Assembly (NCBI GenBank): GCA_027576995.1
Contig: JANBQC010000223.1
Location: forward strand, 1 to 39,485
Length of the DNA stretch: 39,485 bases
Direction of reading: 5' to 3'
Source of the DNA: Dimargaris cristalligena
Lineage: Eukaryota > Kickxellomycota > Dimargaritomycetes > Dimargaritales > Dimargaritaceae
The translations under genes were made by a program, and so were the position numbers. Positions 1-11,591 of this stretch are shown in pieces. Position 1 is the first letter of the stretch; every line of letters starts with the position of its first letter. Below the pieces are notes generated by a model. That model made no database searches. It was not told the origin of the DNA and saw only the letters and a list, made by a program, of their open reading frames with translations.

Positions 1-86
1 AATTCTTTAAATCTAATTTCCATCGATTATCTATTGTTTTCAGTGAATTATTTACATTTTTACCAAATCCCATAACAAATGTGGAA

Positions 87-157
87 GCGCAGATGGTTTA
101 GTGGTATAATTACCGCCTGCCACGCGGTAGACCCGGGTTCGATTCCCGGTCTGCGCA
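87..157 (+). tRNA. tRNA-Gly (anticodon GCC)
   Basis: A complete cloverleaf can be folded by eye. The 7-bp acceptor stem pairs GCGCAGA with TCTGCGC. The anticodon stem ACCGC/GCGGT (112-116 with 124-128) closes the loop CTGCCAC, with anticodon GCC at 119-121. The T arm CCGGG-TTCGATT-CCCGG contains the internal B box GGTTCGATTCC. There is no intron. CCA is not encoded, as in eukaryotic nuclear tRNA genes. T-runs at 160-163 and 171-176 fit a Pol III terminator. Confidence 0.97.
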
Positions 158-1057
158 TATTTTGTTCTAATTTTTTCGTTATGAGATCCTCTGTAACCGT
201 TCATTAAAATGGTATTATCAACTATCGGGAAATATTACAGGTATCATTTTTCTTCAACTTAACCTCTAATCTTAATGACAGAATTTATGAAAGTTGGGTT
301 TGAAATCTAATAATTAACCCAGTATGTTAGTAACTGCCTAATGGCGGAATACCTTATCTGTTGTTATGGGTGGCTTTCAGAGTTTTTCTAATGGTCACTT
401 ACTCACAATTGTACCACTGGATGTCTATACCTGAAACCAGTGGTGTATATATGACAATATTATTTGAGCCTCAGGAATAGGGCGACTGAACTTCGCTTTG
501 GATTTATAACATCTATCAAGCAGTTGATATGAAGAACACCAAACACGTATAGGGAAGGTTCACTGTAACTATTGTATTGGATATGAATTATTAAGATATT
601 GGGATTTAGTATTGTTAAAATGTATATAATCGGAATTCCGCCCTCCTGTATACGATTATGAATGAAATGGACCCAGTAAGATATAATTAATTGTATATTT
701 TGAGCATTTCCAACCAGTCTTACCAACTATGTTCTCCTTATGGCCAAGCACAAACCCCTCTTCCCATATTGAGTTTTCTCTGCATTTATTCCAGTCATTC
801 AAATCCGGCAAATATCCCATGTCCTCCTAAAATGATTGGTTGAATGTTAAATGGTACTATTTTCCCTCTAAACCCACCAAGTCCCACTGTTGCTTGCCTG
901 TGCAAAGAAGCGATCAACACTTGTGAATCGCATGAGCCAAGCTTCACATTAAGTAACTGTAGTAGATCCTCCCAATCTCCACCTTTGAAGCTCTTTGAAT
1001 CTGGTCCAATATCGTTTCTCTTTTTTTAAATTAATATATATAGTATTGTTCATAGCC
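158..1057. other. Intergenic spacer
   Basis: AT-rich spacer between the tRNA and the first protein gene. After the Pol III T-runs I find no coding-like frame or recognisable element. The last part presumably holds the promoter and leader of the gene starting at 1058. Confidence 0.6.
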
Positions 1058-1866
1058 ATGCCTCTACCCGCGCGCGTTCGTACTCTAATTAGCGGCCTCA
1101 CTACCGGCCAGGGGTCCAACAAGCTCCCCGACAATGTCAAGAAGGTGATTCTCCACTACCAAAGCGGAAGTCGCGTATACGGCATGAGGTAGGTCACAGA
1201 TTCTAGCTCTAATGAAGTGGGCGAGGATCCCATATACAGCTATAACCCCCCCCCCTCATTCGCTTACACATATCCTCGTGGTATAAGGCCTCCTCTTGCT
1301 CCTCGTCTAAGTTACAGTTTACCCGAGGACCCTCTCACCCCGGGATAATGTTCTCTGACTGCGAAAGTGCACAAGCCCCCCCTCCCGGCCCCCATGGCCA
1401 CGCCATGCCATTGATTACGACAATACCCCGTTAGCCTCTAACCACTACATAAAAAAAATACCAACCACTACGACCCATTATTCTATCTACAGACATTTTC
1501 TCCACCGGACCCTTCCCCGAGTGCAGTACAATAACCCCAACGTCGAGTTTGAACTGGACCAGCAGAAAACCCCCGTTTTCCCCGAGGTGATTATCCAGTT
1601 CGGTAAGTCATTCAATACCTACATCGAAATTATGCTGTAGCAGCTATTAGAAGGGGTCCAGCACTGGCTATGCCCCATCCCACTTTATCAATTCGCTCGC
1701 TAGAACTATCTCTCATAAATATACCCTATTGCTTGCTATTGATTATTATTCCCCTCCAGGCGATGCCACCAAATCCGTCGTCAAAGCGCGCATGCTGAAT
1801 TCCGACCAACTGTACGAAAAGTTTAACGAGGCCGCCATGCGTGGCAAGGGCGATCTTCCCGCCTAA
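1058..1866 (+). CDS. Mitochondrial ribosomal protein, L51/S25/CI-B8 domain (mS25/mL61-like)
   Basis: Three exons, 1058-1188, 1493-1602 and 1760-1866, give a 115-residue protein. Donors are GTAGGT and GTAAGT; acceptors are CTACAG and CTCCAG; the frame is continuous to TAA. The product has the thioredoxin-fold L51/S25/CI-B8 domain over almost its whole length: an N-terminal basic stretch, then VKKVILHY, the diagnostic LPRVQYNNPNVEFE block at about residues 51-64, and a final strand FPEVIIQFGD. This domain occurs in mitoribosomal mS25, yeast mL61 (MRP49), bL43m and the complex I subunit NDUFA2. The LPRVQ-NPNV block and length fit mS25/mL61 best, so a structural role in the mitoribosome is likely. 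I chose the ATG at 1058 because it opens with MPLPARVRTL; an upstream in-frame ATG (995) adds a hydrophobic stretch unusual for the family. The gene is convergent with the GET2-like gene. Confidence 0.8.
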
Positions 1867-2145
1867 TCACACTCTCCTTCATTTTCCATTTCACCAATAT
1901 CTTCTGATTCCATACTAGCGAATACCAAAAATCATATATCTTAATACATATCGACCGTAGCGATTGGTAATAAATGGGGCTATTTTCTCACTATGACCGG
2001 TCATCCTTCAATAGGTATTCTACCGTACGTACAAATAAAGCACGACAATAAATCGATAAATATACAGATGTATGTATGTATAAAGATTTATTCAACATAT
2101 GTAACTTAATTTTCAGTAGCGCATGCAAGCAATGCTATGTCAGTT

Positions 2146-2149
<4 letters not shown>

Positions 2150-2178
<29 letters not shown>
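2150..2178. repeat. (TA)n microsatellite
   Basis: An uninterrupted TA dinucleotide tract lies just beyond the stop codon of the minus-strand GET2-like gene, between two convergent genes. Confidence 0.95.
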
Positions 2179-2181
<3 letters not shown>

Positions 2182-2183
2182 CA

Positions 2184-3359
2184 TCAAGCCAATTGGGAAG
2201 AGCGGGCCAGAAAGAGATGGGAAACCACCACGGCCACGCCGGTCAAAAATAGAAGCCAGCAGACGCCGTCGACCAGCAAGCTAATACGGAGCGAGGGCAC
2301 CTGAACGCGCATCAGCCGAACGACTAGGGGCTGAATCGCCGGAGGTAGCATGGGGACTGGGATAATAGCAGGCAGCAGAGGCTGGGTCGAAACCAATGAC
2401 TGGCCCTGATTGGAACCCAGCCAGGGGCTCACACCGAACAGCCACAAACCCTGGGCCAGGACCAGATACCAGAACAAAGGCACGGCATTATGCCAATCGC
2501 CCAGAATCTGGGAGGGGGGTTCCTGCAGGAGCGACGCTAGTTTAGACCAGGTATCCCAGTAATCGAGCACCGTGTCGTTGGTCCATTCCACGAAGAGCGC
2601 GTACGCAAAGAGGCTGAATACGGGTACCAAGGCGCCCAGCCAGTGGAGTAAGGGCCACCAGTTCAGGTGGACTGGGGTTCGCGACCGGGTCCGCCGGACC
2701 GGTGAGACGGGCGTGGACGGAGCGGAAGGGTGGTCGTGGGGCGACGAGGTCGGGGTGGAGGTTGACGATGACCGGGGTTGCTTGCTGCGTAGGGACGGCG
2801 AGTGAGGGGACAGGTTGGAGTCGGACAGATCGGCTAAAGAACTCGTGAGGGATCGGTTGTTGCCTGACCGCCGGGGACGGGGGAGGGTGGCGGCCCGCTG
2901 CTCCCGCCAAGAATCCGGGGTGACTTCGGATCGCTGGTGGCGGAGGGGGGATGAGAAAGTGGCGCTAGTGGCTGCTTCTGGGACCGGAGGGGCGTCGAAA
3001 GAGGAATCGATCTCCGTCCCGAGCAGAGAAGCTGCGGATTCTTTCGGTCGCCCATTGGCTAGTGGGGTAGTAGTAGTTGCAGTAGTAGTCTGTGGTGGTT
3101 TGGCCTCTTCCGCCAGAATTGAAGCATCCAGATCGACGCCACCAATGTGTCCAATGGGGGGTGGTGGTCCATGGACACTGCCACCCCCATTTTCTAGCCC
3201 ACTTTCTTCCGCGGCCGACGCATCGGATGATAGGGAATCCTGGGCCGAGCTTAGCGTGTGCTTAATGCGGGACAAACGGTCGCCGCCACGGGCGAGGATC
3301 TTCTGCTGGCGGGCCTCCCGTCGTCGTCGGAGTTGTTCTTGTGGCGAAGGGGAAGTCAT
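2184..3359 (-). CDS. GET2: GET complex subunit GET2-like (tail-anchored protein receptor)
   Basis: A single-exon gene for 391 residues. With GET1, GET2 forms the ER membrane receptor that captures Get3 loaded with tail-anchored proteins. The N-terminus carries the hallmark Get3-binding helix: a cluster of four arginines (RRRREARQQKI) at about residues 11-21, followed by GGDRLSRI. A long Ser/Pro/Thr-rich cytosolic linker runs to about residue 228. Three hydrophobic segments follow at about 235-257, 292-314 and 358-383, matching the three C-terminal membrane spans of GET2. The protein is longer than yeast Get2 (about 285 residues), and the extra length is the low-complexity linker. The first ATG directly precedes the basic helix, so the start is well supported. 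Identity rests on the motif plus topology; the rest of the family is poorly conserved. Confidence 0.8.
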   Translation of the reverse strand: MTSPSPQEQLRRRREARQQKILARGGDRLSRIKHTLSSAQDSLSSDASAAEESGLENGGGSVHGPPPPIGHIGGVDLDASILAEEAKPPQTTTATTTTPLANGRPKESAASLLGTEIDSSFDAPPVPEAATSATFSSPLRHQRSEVTPDSWREQRAATLPRPRRSGNNRSLTSSLADLSDSNLSPHSPSLRSKQPRSSSTSTPTSSPHDHPSAPSTPVSPVRRTRSRTPVHLNWWPLLHWLGALVPVFSLFAYALFVEWTNDTVLDYWDTWSKLASLLQEPPSQILGDWHNAVPLFWYLVLAQGLWLFGVSPWLGSNQGQSLVSTQPLLPAIIPVPMLPPAIQPLVVRLMRVQVPSLRISLLVDGVCWLLFLTGVAVVVSHLFLARSSQLA

Positions 3360-4358
3360 TAGGGTGTGTGAGTGTGTATGGGGGTATATGTGTATTTGAG
3401 ACTTAGTGGAAGAAGGAACTGGGCTGACTGAATCGGACTAGGAGGGGAAGGTGAGAAACCATATAATATAAGTGAAGGTCGGAAGTGAAACCGAGTCGAT
3501 TGGAATGGAACCCGAAAACGGTCAAGTAGGGAACTTATTAAAAGGTCAAAAGGGCAGACAAAGGGCGGATGACGACCAACCGCCTTCCTATGTATGCTTT
3601 CTAACTCAAGGTCACACGGTGGATTGATATCGCTTCATACCAGAAAAAACGCAGTGGCAGGGCAGGAGGTGCCCGCACAGCAGTATCCCCCCCCCTTCAC
3701 AAGTGTCAGAGACGCGGGGGGCCCAGTAGCTTGGTTAAGTCCTGAAACAGGTGATCATTGTTTCCTTCCGCCAGATTCCGTCCATCACTATAGGGTCACC
3801 ACACCTCAGCTCAGGCGAATTAACCTATGGGCTGAGTTTTAGGTTCCCGGAATCTCGTACTACGCAACTAGCACCATATCAAGATCACCCAAAGTCGACC
3901 AGTTAAATTGATATAAATGTGGAATACCGCTGTGGGTGATATTTGGATCCGCTTTCAACATTATTAAGAAGTTTTTTTATTAGTAGTATTGTTATCAGCA
4001 ACCACAATAATTTCCCTTCAGAAGAAGCGACAGATTGAATCAACACATTGGTGGGTGTGGGAGGGTAGCACCGCCGTCGGACCTCAGAAATCGAATCCAT
4101 AGAGTATGGAATATACGTTTACATTGGCAAAGGTCATTTGTACCGGCCATTTACAAATAATAAATAAATCAAGTATACCGCCGGGGGTTGAGGAGTTTCT
4201 GTCGTAACCGACCACGATATAGTATGTATGGCCGAAAGAATGCATAGTTAAATGGACAGACTGCTAAAGCTGTATGTACACCGGGACGGGCCCTCCCCTC
4301 CCCTCCTCCCTCTCCCGCCGGTTCTTTCTCCACTTCCAACAAAACTCAGTCCGTAAAG
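3360..4358. other. Intergenic: GET2 promoter side and 3' side of the SAMHD1-like gene
   Basis: About 1 kb between two minus-strand genes. The part next to 3360 should hold the GET2 leader and promoter. A pyrimidine-rich block lies at about 4290-4335. I see no convincing coding region; short frames at 3594-3842 and 3903-4100 look like chance. Confidence 0.55.
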
Positions 4359-7235
4359 TTAGGGGTTGGGAAAGATCAGTCGGCGTTTGCGGGGGCTCTC
4401 GTAATCGATGGGAACATCGTTACCGTGGTTGGTTACGAGGTCGATTTTAGGAGAATTCGGCTTGCTCTTCCATTCCCGAATCAGTTTCCGGAAGGCCTTT
4501 TGAATGGTATTGGCCTAGTAGAGGGATAAATGCGTAATATACGTGGGTGGGTGGGCAATGGCATTAATGACCCAGATTGATGTTGCATTATAATAGGCGA
4601 TGCAGGGGCGCACACAGAGTGGGTAAAGCGGCATCCCCGCTCGTACAATATATAGATGATATTGATACCCAAAACCAGCGTGGCTTGTCCTATTACTTAC
4701 CTTACTAACGTCTCGTGTGTAAACGCGGATCGCGAATTCACAAAAATGGACCGGGATGAGGTAGCTGACCGATTCGCGGGAAATCGTAAACGACTGGTAA
4801 TCGTTGAACTTATTGAAGAATCGAATCGAATCGACCGGGTTCTGGGTGTTCTTGCCGTAATTAAGCTTATTCCAATGCACGATGATATCGTCGGGATTCA
4901 GATTGGCCCCATCCTCTTGGTGGGTGGAAATGGCCACCGGGTTAATGGTGGTCTGGAGTTTACGTGTGGGTTGCAGAGTCAGGTAACAGTGGGAGAATAT
5001 TGGTGTTAGTAAAGAAGTGTGAACAGTGTAAGAGAATGGGTGGGTTATATAGGTCGAGCATACCAACAGCTGGGCGAATAGCTTCTCTATACAAGTTTAG
5101 AATGATGACTATAGCGAAACCATATACTAATCAATGTACCAGAGCACACGGATATCGCAAGGGAATTTAAAACGATGATAGCAATGAACAAAGCAGCGTA
5201 ATAGAACCAACTAACGATCTAAATAAAGGGACGACTTTACTTCAGTGAGGTGTTCTCTGAGTTCGCCCGGTATAATGAACTCGTCCACGAACTTGTACAA
5301 TTGGCGGCTACGGATGCGCTTGATAAGTTCCCGCGATTCCGCCAGTTCCGGAATGGCAGAGCGCTCCACGTCCCGGAGGATATCATCGGTGAGATAGAGG
5401 TAGCGTTCCGGATCATGGAGGGCCTCGGTCAGTTTAAGGTAGGGCTCCGCCTTGACCAACGCATCGACCAACATGTGTTCAATGGCCCCCTCGACCTTAT
5501 GGGTGTAGATTCGTTTGAAGAGGCTGTACCGGGTATGAAACATGTCGTACAGATTATAGACCTCCTTATGGTGGTAGCAGATTTGGTCATCAATGACCCG
5601 GCTAGCAATCATGAGTCGTGAGCTATCGTAGCTATTCTTCAGACCAAGGTTATAACAGTCCCGGCTCAGGTAGTCGAACTTATCCACGTCGACGCCGTTA
5701 CGTTGGTTGGCAATAATGTCAAAAAGGAACCGCTTTTCCTCGAACCGCCGTCTAAGCAGCAAGGGGTTCATATAGCGAGGGGGCACGATAAAAATATACA
5801 CGGAAGTGGGGTTAACTAGGATAGGCCAAACGAGGAACAGTGGACGCTCGTAAATAGTCGAGCGGAAGAAAATCATTCAGGGATAGTGTAACTATCTTGA
5901 ATGATTAAGGGTGTTCGAGGGGCCGTGCATTCAAGCTCAGGGTGTACAACTTACCCGTGATGAGTCGGTTGGCCGATAATTAGGTCGTTAATGAGGCTGA
6001 CTTCGTCTTGGTCCAGGTCGATGTTGTTATCGTCCACCAGGTATTTAAACATCTTCTGCGACCCTTGCTCGTGAGTCCAGTTGGAATTGGGTCTACAACA
6101 AGGGAGTACGGAATTACATGTAGAATTAGAACACCGAGTGAGCGAATATTAATGGTGAATTCTAAAACCAGAGGAAATAATACCACCCCGCCCCGACCAA
6201 AGCGGAGAAGGGATGGATTCCAGTATTGTAATAGTCACTTTGACGGCGATTAATGACCAGAGCAAGGTCGATAGTTATCTTATAGAGCCTAGACGAAAAA
6301 CTTACTGTAGCCTGGGGATGATGCATGCGTCAAACAGATGGCTAAAGGGACCGTGGCCTGCGTGCGGGTAGATTTAGTATATTGTGCACCAAATGAAGAG
6401 TTGGTTTCCATTAGTACTACTGTCGAGCAGCGGGTCTAATTGCTAAGCCCCAGCCATGAGCTGGTACCGCGTTCCGGATAGGGTAGTATGGTTATAGAGG
6501 GCCACTAACCAAACACCAAGGGTAAATCCCCAAGGGACTTCGTTTCGACCGGATTTGGACCAACTTACCCAAGTCATGACAGAGCCCAGCAATTTTGACG
6601 CATTTCATGTCCTGTTTGGTGATGTCCAGTTCAGGCTGGCTCTCCTTGAAGCGCCGGATGAGATTTCCAGCGAGATGTCCGACCCCTGTTTAAATATGGA
6701 TTCGGTGTTGAGGCAAGGCCAATTGCCATCACTCACTTAGTTAATTAATATCTTAAGTCGGACCAACGTTGGACAGCCCCTCGCAAAATAAAGTAGCACG
6801 TGTCAAGAGGGGGGGCAGGGTTGGTGTACATGTCAACAAAAATAAAGACATAGTCGGTACTACATACCTAGACAGTGCTCGAATCGATTGTGACTAGCCC
6901 CGGGGAAAATAAAGTAGGAGGCACCCATCTGTTTGAGGTAACGCAGGCGCTGGAATTGAGGGGTGTCGATGATGTCCATCGTGAAATTATCAAAGGAAAT
7001 GTACCCCTGCGTGTGGTTTAAGGAGCCGGATAATCGGTCATAAGAGTGGTGAATAAGCCATCTGATTCGGAAGGGAGCGCAAGGGGACAAGGCGGTCACC
7101 GGGGCCAACTAAGCCCATCTAGGGGGAATATGGCCGAGGGTGTATATTGTGCCGAATACTTACATGAATGGGGTCGTTGAAGTTCTTGTCGGACATACCG
7201 GCGAGGTAGGAGGAATAGCCGTCGGAGTCGGACAT
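4359..7235 (-). CDS. SAMHD1-like HD-domain dNTP triphosphohydrolase, without SAM domain
   Basis: Eight exons in coding order: 7164-7235, 6868-7006, 6569-6685, 6306-6357, 5955-6092, 5241-5751, 4701-4952 and 4359-4514. They keep frame and give 478 residues. SAMHD1-family enzymes hydrolyse dNTPs to nucleosides plus triphosphate and so control dNTP pools. The HD metal site is complete: H68 in NRFEHCLG, H107-D108 in LCHDLGHGPFSH, and D196 in [11 protein letters not shown]111 and H116 match conserved active-site histidines. The allosteric nucleotide-binding stretch [17 protein letters not shown] and the block [10 protein letters not shown] are also present. Homologues in animals carry an N-terminal SAM domain; here only about 24 residues precede the catalytic core, starting [10 protein letters not shown]. 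The C-terminus ends in a basic PRKRR patch that could be a nuclear localisation signal. The weakest join is the donor GTAAAG after exon 6. Confidence 0.88.
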
Positions 7236-10200
7236 GCTTCTTCTCTGTAGCGGAGTAGCGGGCGGCATAGCTCAAAGGGGGGGGGACGGAAGCTTCTCTG
7301 TGTGTGTGGTGGTGGTATAGCCTAAAATAAAAGCGCGCCCGCACAAGAGGGAGTGAGCACCAATCATGCAGGTCATAATGACACCAGGGAAAGTCAGTCG
7401 GCTGCGGTGTGGAGTTTCAGGGGGGCAAAGCCAGTAAAACTTGCCCTAATAACTAAAGCCGGGAAGTTTTATGCCTAAATAAGCAGCACTGAGCCACCGG
7501 AGAGCAATAGAAACCCTAAAGCGAATAAGCGAATAAGAAAAGAAGACCCAAGCAGCCAAAAGAAAATACCATCCCTATTCTTATCCTTATCGGTGTAGCG
7601 AGTGTATGGGGAAAGTCTCCTTCACTAGCCAAGTGACTCGCCAATGTCTGGGCTGGTGCATTGCCAAGTGGGCCTAAAAGACGACGGAGGAATGCACCAC
7701 CACTTCCTTCACCTGGGCTAGACTAACAACGCACTCGAACTGGACTTCGGGGGGAAAATGTAGTCGGAGCTAGACCAATCACTAGAGCTTCTCGGATAAA
7801 AAACACACGGGGTATAGCGGGGGTTACCTGTGGAGTAAAGGTAGCGTACAGGGGACTCGCAATTGAAGGGTTGAATGAGAAACTATCGGAAGTGTCGCGG
7901 GCGGGTGGTAATTGCAATGCAGGTTTAATAAGGAATGCGAAGGAAATGAGAGGACAGGTGAAGAGCAATGTAATCCTTGAAAAGGCGGTGGTGGTAGCAG
8001 GGACATTATATATATATATATAATGTATAAACATAATGTAGATACAAATATGAAGTGTAGGCCTCCGAGGGGAGCCATGGCGGGGCAACTTGAAGCCCAC
8101 GGCCGGGAAAATGTCCCGGACCAGCTGGGGAGACCCATTTTACTTTGTTCATCGGCAGAAAGGAAAAAGAGATATACGCCCAAAGCATACTGTTGGCTGT
8201 GGGGATGGTAATGGGTCGAAGGAGCAATTTTGTTCCCTAGTAGGTGGGATGGAAAAATGAATTCCTGATGGTATTTGGATGGGCTACCATTACATGACGT
8301 TGACCATGGCTTGATAAAAGAGTTTTTTAGAATAGTGTGAATAATAAACTTGATATTTCCCCATTATTATTTCTATGACACTCCGCTTGACTGTGGGGTT
8401 GGAGTCAATGAATTAAGCCTATTGGATAAACCCTTTGGTCATACATGGAGGGGTGTCCAATAAAATTCTATCATGGACTTGCTTGGACACACGAAGCCTC
8501 CCAATGCATATTCCTTTGCCATCTGATGAATTTCGAGGCGAGGCAAAAACCACCAAAGAACGCACACAAGGGAGGGAGGGAGCCACCTGCCTTGGAACAA
8601 TGTTGGCGGGATGCATGTCCATCAGAAAAACTGCAGATTAATTAAAATAAGCCAAACTAACAGTAGGGCAAAGTCCTCCTGCCCCCATCCCTACCCAGCC
8701 AGTGATGGAGAGGGGGTGGATACGGAATCTTATTATCGCTGGCCATCCCTAGAAAGGGTTGATGCCTCACTGATAAACAAAGACATCGATAGATTCCCTG
8801 ATTCTCCGATTTTTACATGTCCTATCGGCGCTTGCCTTTTAATTTTCTGAAACACAGCAAGCAGACAAGCCATCTATCGCAATGGAAAAATGTATACATT
8901 GGCATTGGTCAAAATGATTGCCACCAACTCCCCCCCAAAAAACATCGTAAGAACAATGTAAATGAATGCCATTGCATAGTATTAAATAACTGAAGCACCA
9001 GAGCGGAGGGAAATTCCGCCCGTCGAGTGTAGCAAGTCCAGCTTTCTTACACATGACAGGGCATGCCGCATCCCCCGTTGGTAGTAGAGCTGGAAGTGGG
9101 TCAATTAATCAACTCCCATTTATTTTACTTGTTAAACCAAAATCACAATAGCCAAATAAGAGGCCACGTTCCTCGTCGGGTTTTTTATAATAGCAATATT
9201 GGCTGGAATATGGCGGACCTCAGTTGACAAATAAAAAGTTTACAGAAAACTAGGGTTTGTTATAAGGACCAATCAATCAATTCACAAATCCCAACTAGAA
9301 CTACTTTGGAAGCCTCGCCCGGAATCTATACATCCAATAAATGTTATGCGAGGCCAGGCAAGCTACAGATGGAAAGGTACCCGTCGGAGCTGTAGAAGAA
9401 TAGACATACTATAAGGCTTGGGCTTCCGCATGGAAAGTACCTGCTATTTCCACGGCAGCAGTGAAGAGAACTCCATAGACGCCCGATTGCATTACCCACG
9501 CTGCTAGTCACGTTAACAGGCATTAAGGGTTGCAGTCGGGCCAGTGCTGTGATTTCCGTTTAGGAGGGACTACGAAAGTCACGGAGCTTCCCCATCAGTA
9601 ACCGTATCATTTGGCTTGGCGGCAGGTTAGTTCCCCGTAATTTGAGCAAAATCCGGAAGTGGGATTAGTTTTGATACACTCACTATGGCATGCTGACCGA
9701 TGGCTGTCTTTCCGTCGACATTGGCTGCTGCTACTACGGCTCGGGCTGCTTGAACTCAAGGTCCTTCCACTCCAATTGAGCTTCAGAGGGAAGGCTACCT
9801 AGGTATCTTAAAATGGCCTCTGGACAGCAAAGGCTCTATTGGGGCGGTTCTCCCATGCGGCAGGTACAGCCGGGGCTAGGAATCCTTAGCCAGCGGTAGT
9901 ATGGCAAGTAAAAAAGCCAAACAATAGCTGGGCCTTTTAACAGGGACGCTCTTGGGGGGCTGAGGGTGGATATCTACGGAATTCTGAGGCCACGGAAGTA
10001 TTATAAATGCCACCCACGAGAAGGTAGGGAAACCGGATGGATACCTGGCCTCTCCATCGAAATATGCATCTACAAATAAGTATATATTGGAAGAGGAGCG
10101 GCGTCAATCATCACTGTACTATTAAACCTAATCGCATGAACATATATTTATAATTCGGTGGGGCAGCAGGGCGGGCAGGGCCTAAAATCAGGAATTGGGA

Positions 10201-11080
10201 ACTGAACCTTCCGGGGCTGAAATGGGTCATTAATAAATTATCGGACTAGTTTATCCACTCAGAAACATGGGGTTTTAGATTGACCCAGCCAATATATAAG
10301 CAACCAAAAAATACTAATCGGGGCGAAGAAGTACTTTAGGGGTTGCCGGCTATAATGGTCAAAAGAAAGTCACAATATTTTGGATGTCGTACTTCATAAT
10401 ATAACTGTACTGACGCGGGTCACGGTTTAGTATGCCAACTTGGATTCTTGCACCTTGGGTTGACTGAGAATATTATTGGAACTAGGTGACCAGGCTAGTC
10501 CCAGTAGCATGTGCTCTGAGCAACAGATATACCGCTTGAGCGTTGAAGGACTATACAGTACAAAAAGACAAAAACTGGCTTGATAAACTAACAACAAATA
10601 TAGAAAACAGACCACCAGCGAGAATTTTCACGAATACGGTTAGGTATTCAATTAAAAAACCATACCGGTCCCTTGGCCGGATGTTGTCCGATGAATTCTC
10701 ACTTATAGAGTAACGATTAAAATCGCAGAGTTCTCTATTGGTCTAAATTATCTAAGCACAGCCAGGTTCTGCGTAATGCATGATATTCGTTAATTCGCTG
10801 AAAAAGAGAACATATTCAATTCATATTAGAGCGGTCTAAGGATTCGAATAACTACCCTTGTTTCTGATATACTGATACTCTGAGGGTGTATGGAGATGGC
10901 CCAATGTAACAGAAGACAATATTCAACACCGAATGTTCTACATTTACTGGCATAGTGGAGGTTGCTATATGTGTATATTAACTAAGTTGGTCAATTAGGG
11001 AGCTACACCACATTATGGGAATAGTAATGCTAATAGTATCGACACAGTACCCCCGCTAGTATTATCGGGGTTTTCATGCG
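7236..11080. other. Gene-poor spacer
   Basis: About 3.8 kb with no gene I can support. It begins with the promoter side of the SAMHD1-like gene, has a G-run near 7276, and a short TA tract at 8007-8022. Base composition is AT-rich with frequent stops on both strands. I found no tRNA, rRNA or transposon signature by eye. Confidence 0.5.
8007..8022. repeat. Short (TA)n tract
   Basis: A run of TA dinucleotides, one of several in this window's spacers. Confidence 0.85.
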
Positions 11081-11088
11081 TATATAAA
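11081..11088 (+). promoter_or_regulatory. TATA-like box
   Basis: TATATAAA sits upstream of a long CA/CT-rich leader-like stretch (about 11110-11270) and of the ATG at 11275. The arrangement resembles a fungal Pol II promoter plus 5' leader and supports a gene or former gene starting there. Confidence 0.4.
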
Positions 11089-11274
11089 GAGAACCTGCTT
11101 TCCCATTTTTAGAAAACCATCTTAACATCTCATCCACTCACTCATCAAGGTTCATCAATTTTACTACACATTCACTCTTACGAATCACTTCTATACCAAC
11201 AACAGCCCCGCTCCTCACTGAGCACCCACCACACCTTCATTGCGATAATTTCCCTCCCTGCCGTTCGCGTCTGT

Positions 11275-11591
11275 ATGGCCCTGGTTGCCATTGTTGCCTG
11301 GGGCTTCCTGTAGAAATTGAAGCACAAAAAACAATTAATGATCAAGGAACATCCAAGAGTCAAAATGGTAATACCAGCAGCAATAGAGCTGGTGAACAGG
11401 TTTCTTCTATAGGCTCCTCTACCCATCCAGTCGGAAAGCCAGTCCAAGTTGTCAGGAATTTTTCAAATCAAATAATTTTTCGATCGAGTGATAATAAACC
11501 AGTCGTGGTCAATAGTTCCCCTGCCAGTCAAGCTGGAGACTCAAGCCCAGCCCATTCTGATGCAGTGATCACCTCACAGCGCGGACATTGA
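11275..11591 (+). pseudogene. Possible broken or spliced small secreted-protein gene
   Basis: The ATG at 11275 opens with a hydrophobic, signal-peptide-like start (MALVAIVAWGFL) and then hits a TAG. The neighbouring frame is open from 11088 to the TGA at 11589-11591, about 167 codons with no methionine. Its last part is rich in Ser, Asn, Gln and Val (for example NGNTSSNRAGEQVSS and DNKPVVVNSSPASQ). Two readings could connect the start to this frame: a one-base indel in the GGGG run at about 11293, or an intron from the GTAGAA just before the TAG to an AG about 68 bases later. I do not recognise the protein. Third-position GC is only moderate, unlike the housekeeping genes here. It may be a decayed gene, a sequencing error or a genuine spliced gene of about 80 residues. 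Confidence 0.3.

Noticed and set aside
2542..3399. Several long frames antisense or out of frame within the GET2-like gene (for example 2815-3399 plus strand)
   Set aside because: They overlap a gene with a recognisable Get3-binding helix and three membrane spans. Their composition (Arg/Gly/Ser-rich) is the usual shadow of GC-rich coding DNA.
3594..3842. 82-codon plus-strand frame upstream of GET2
   Set aside because: No domain and no codon bias; it overlaps the likely GET2 promoter and leader.
5250..5621. 123-codon plus-strand frame
   Set aside because: It is exactly antisense to the SAMHD1-like exon 6, which has family motifs; it has none of its own.
8820..8860. GCCTTTTAATTTTCTG stretch reminiscent of a U5 snRNA loop and Sm site
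   Set aside because: The flanks do not form the stem-loop expected for U5, and the spacing between loop and Sm-like site is far too short.
11178..11447. Minus-strand 89-codon frame with a hydrophobic stretch
   Set aside because: It lies opposite the TATA/leader/ATG arrangement on the plus strand and has no promoter or codon bias; the hydrophobic segment is antisense to Asn/Asp-rich coding.
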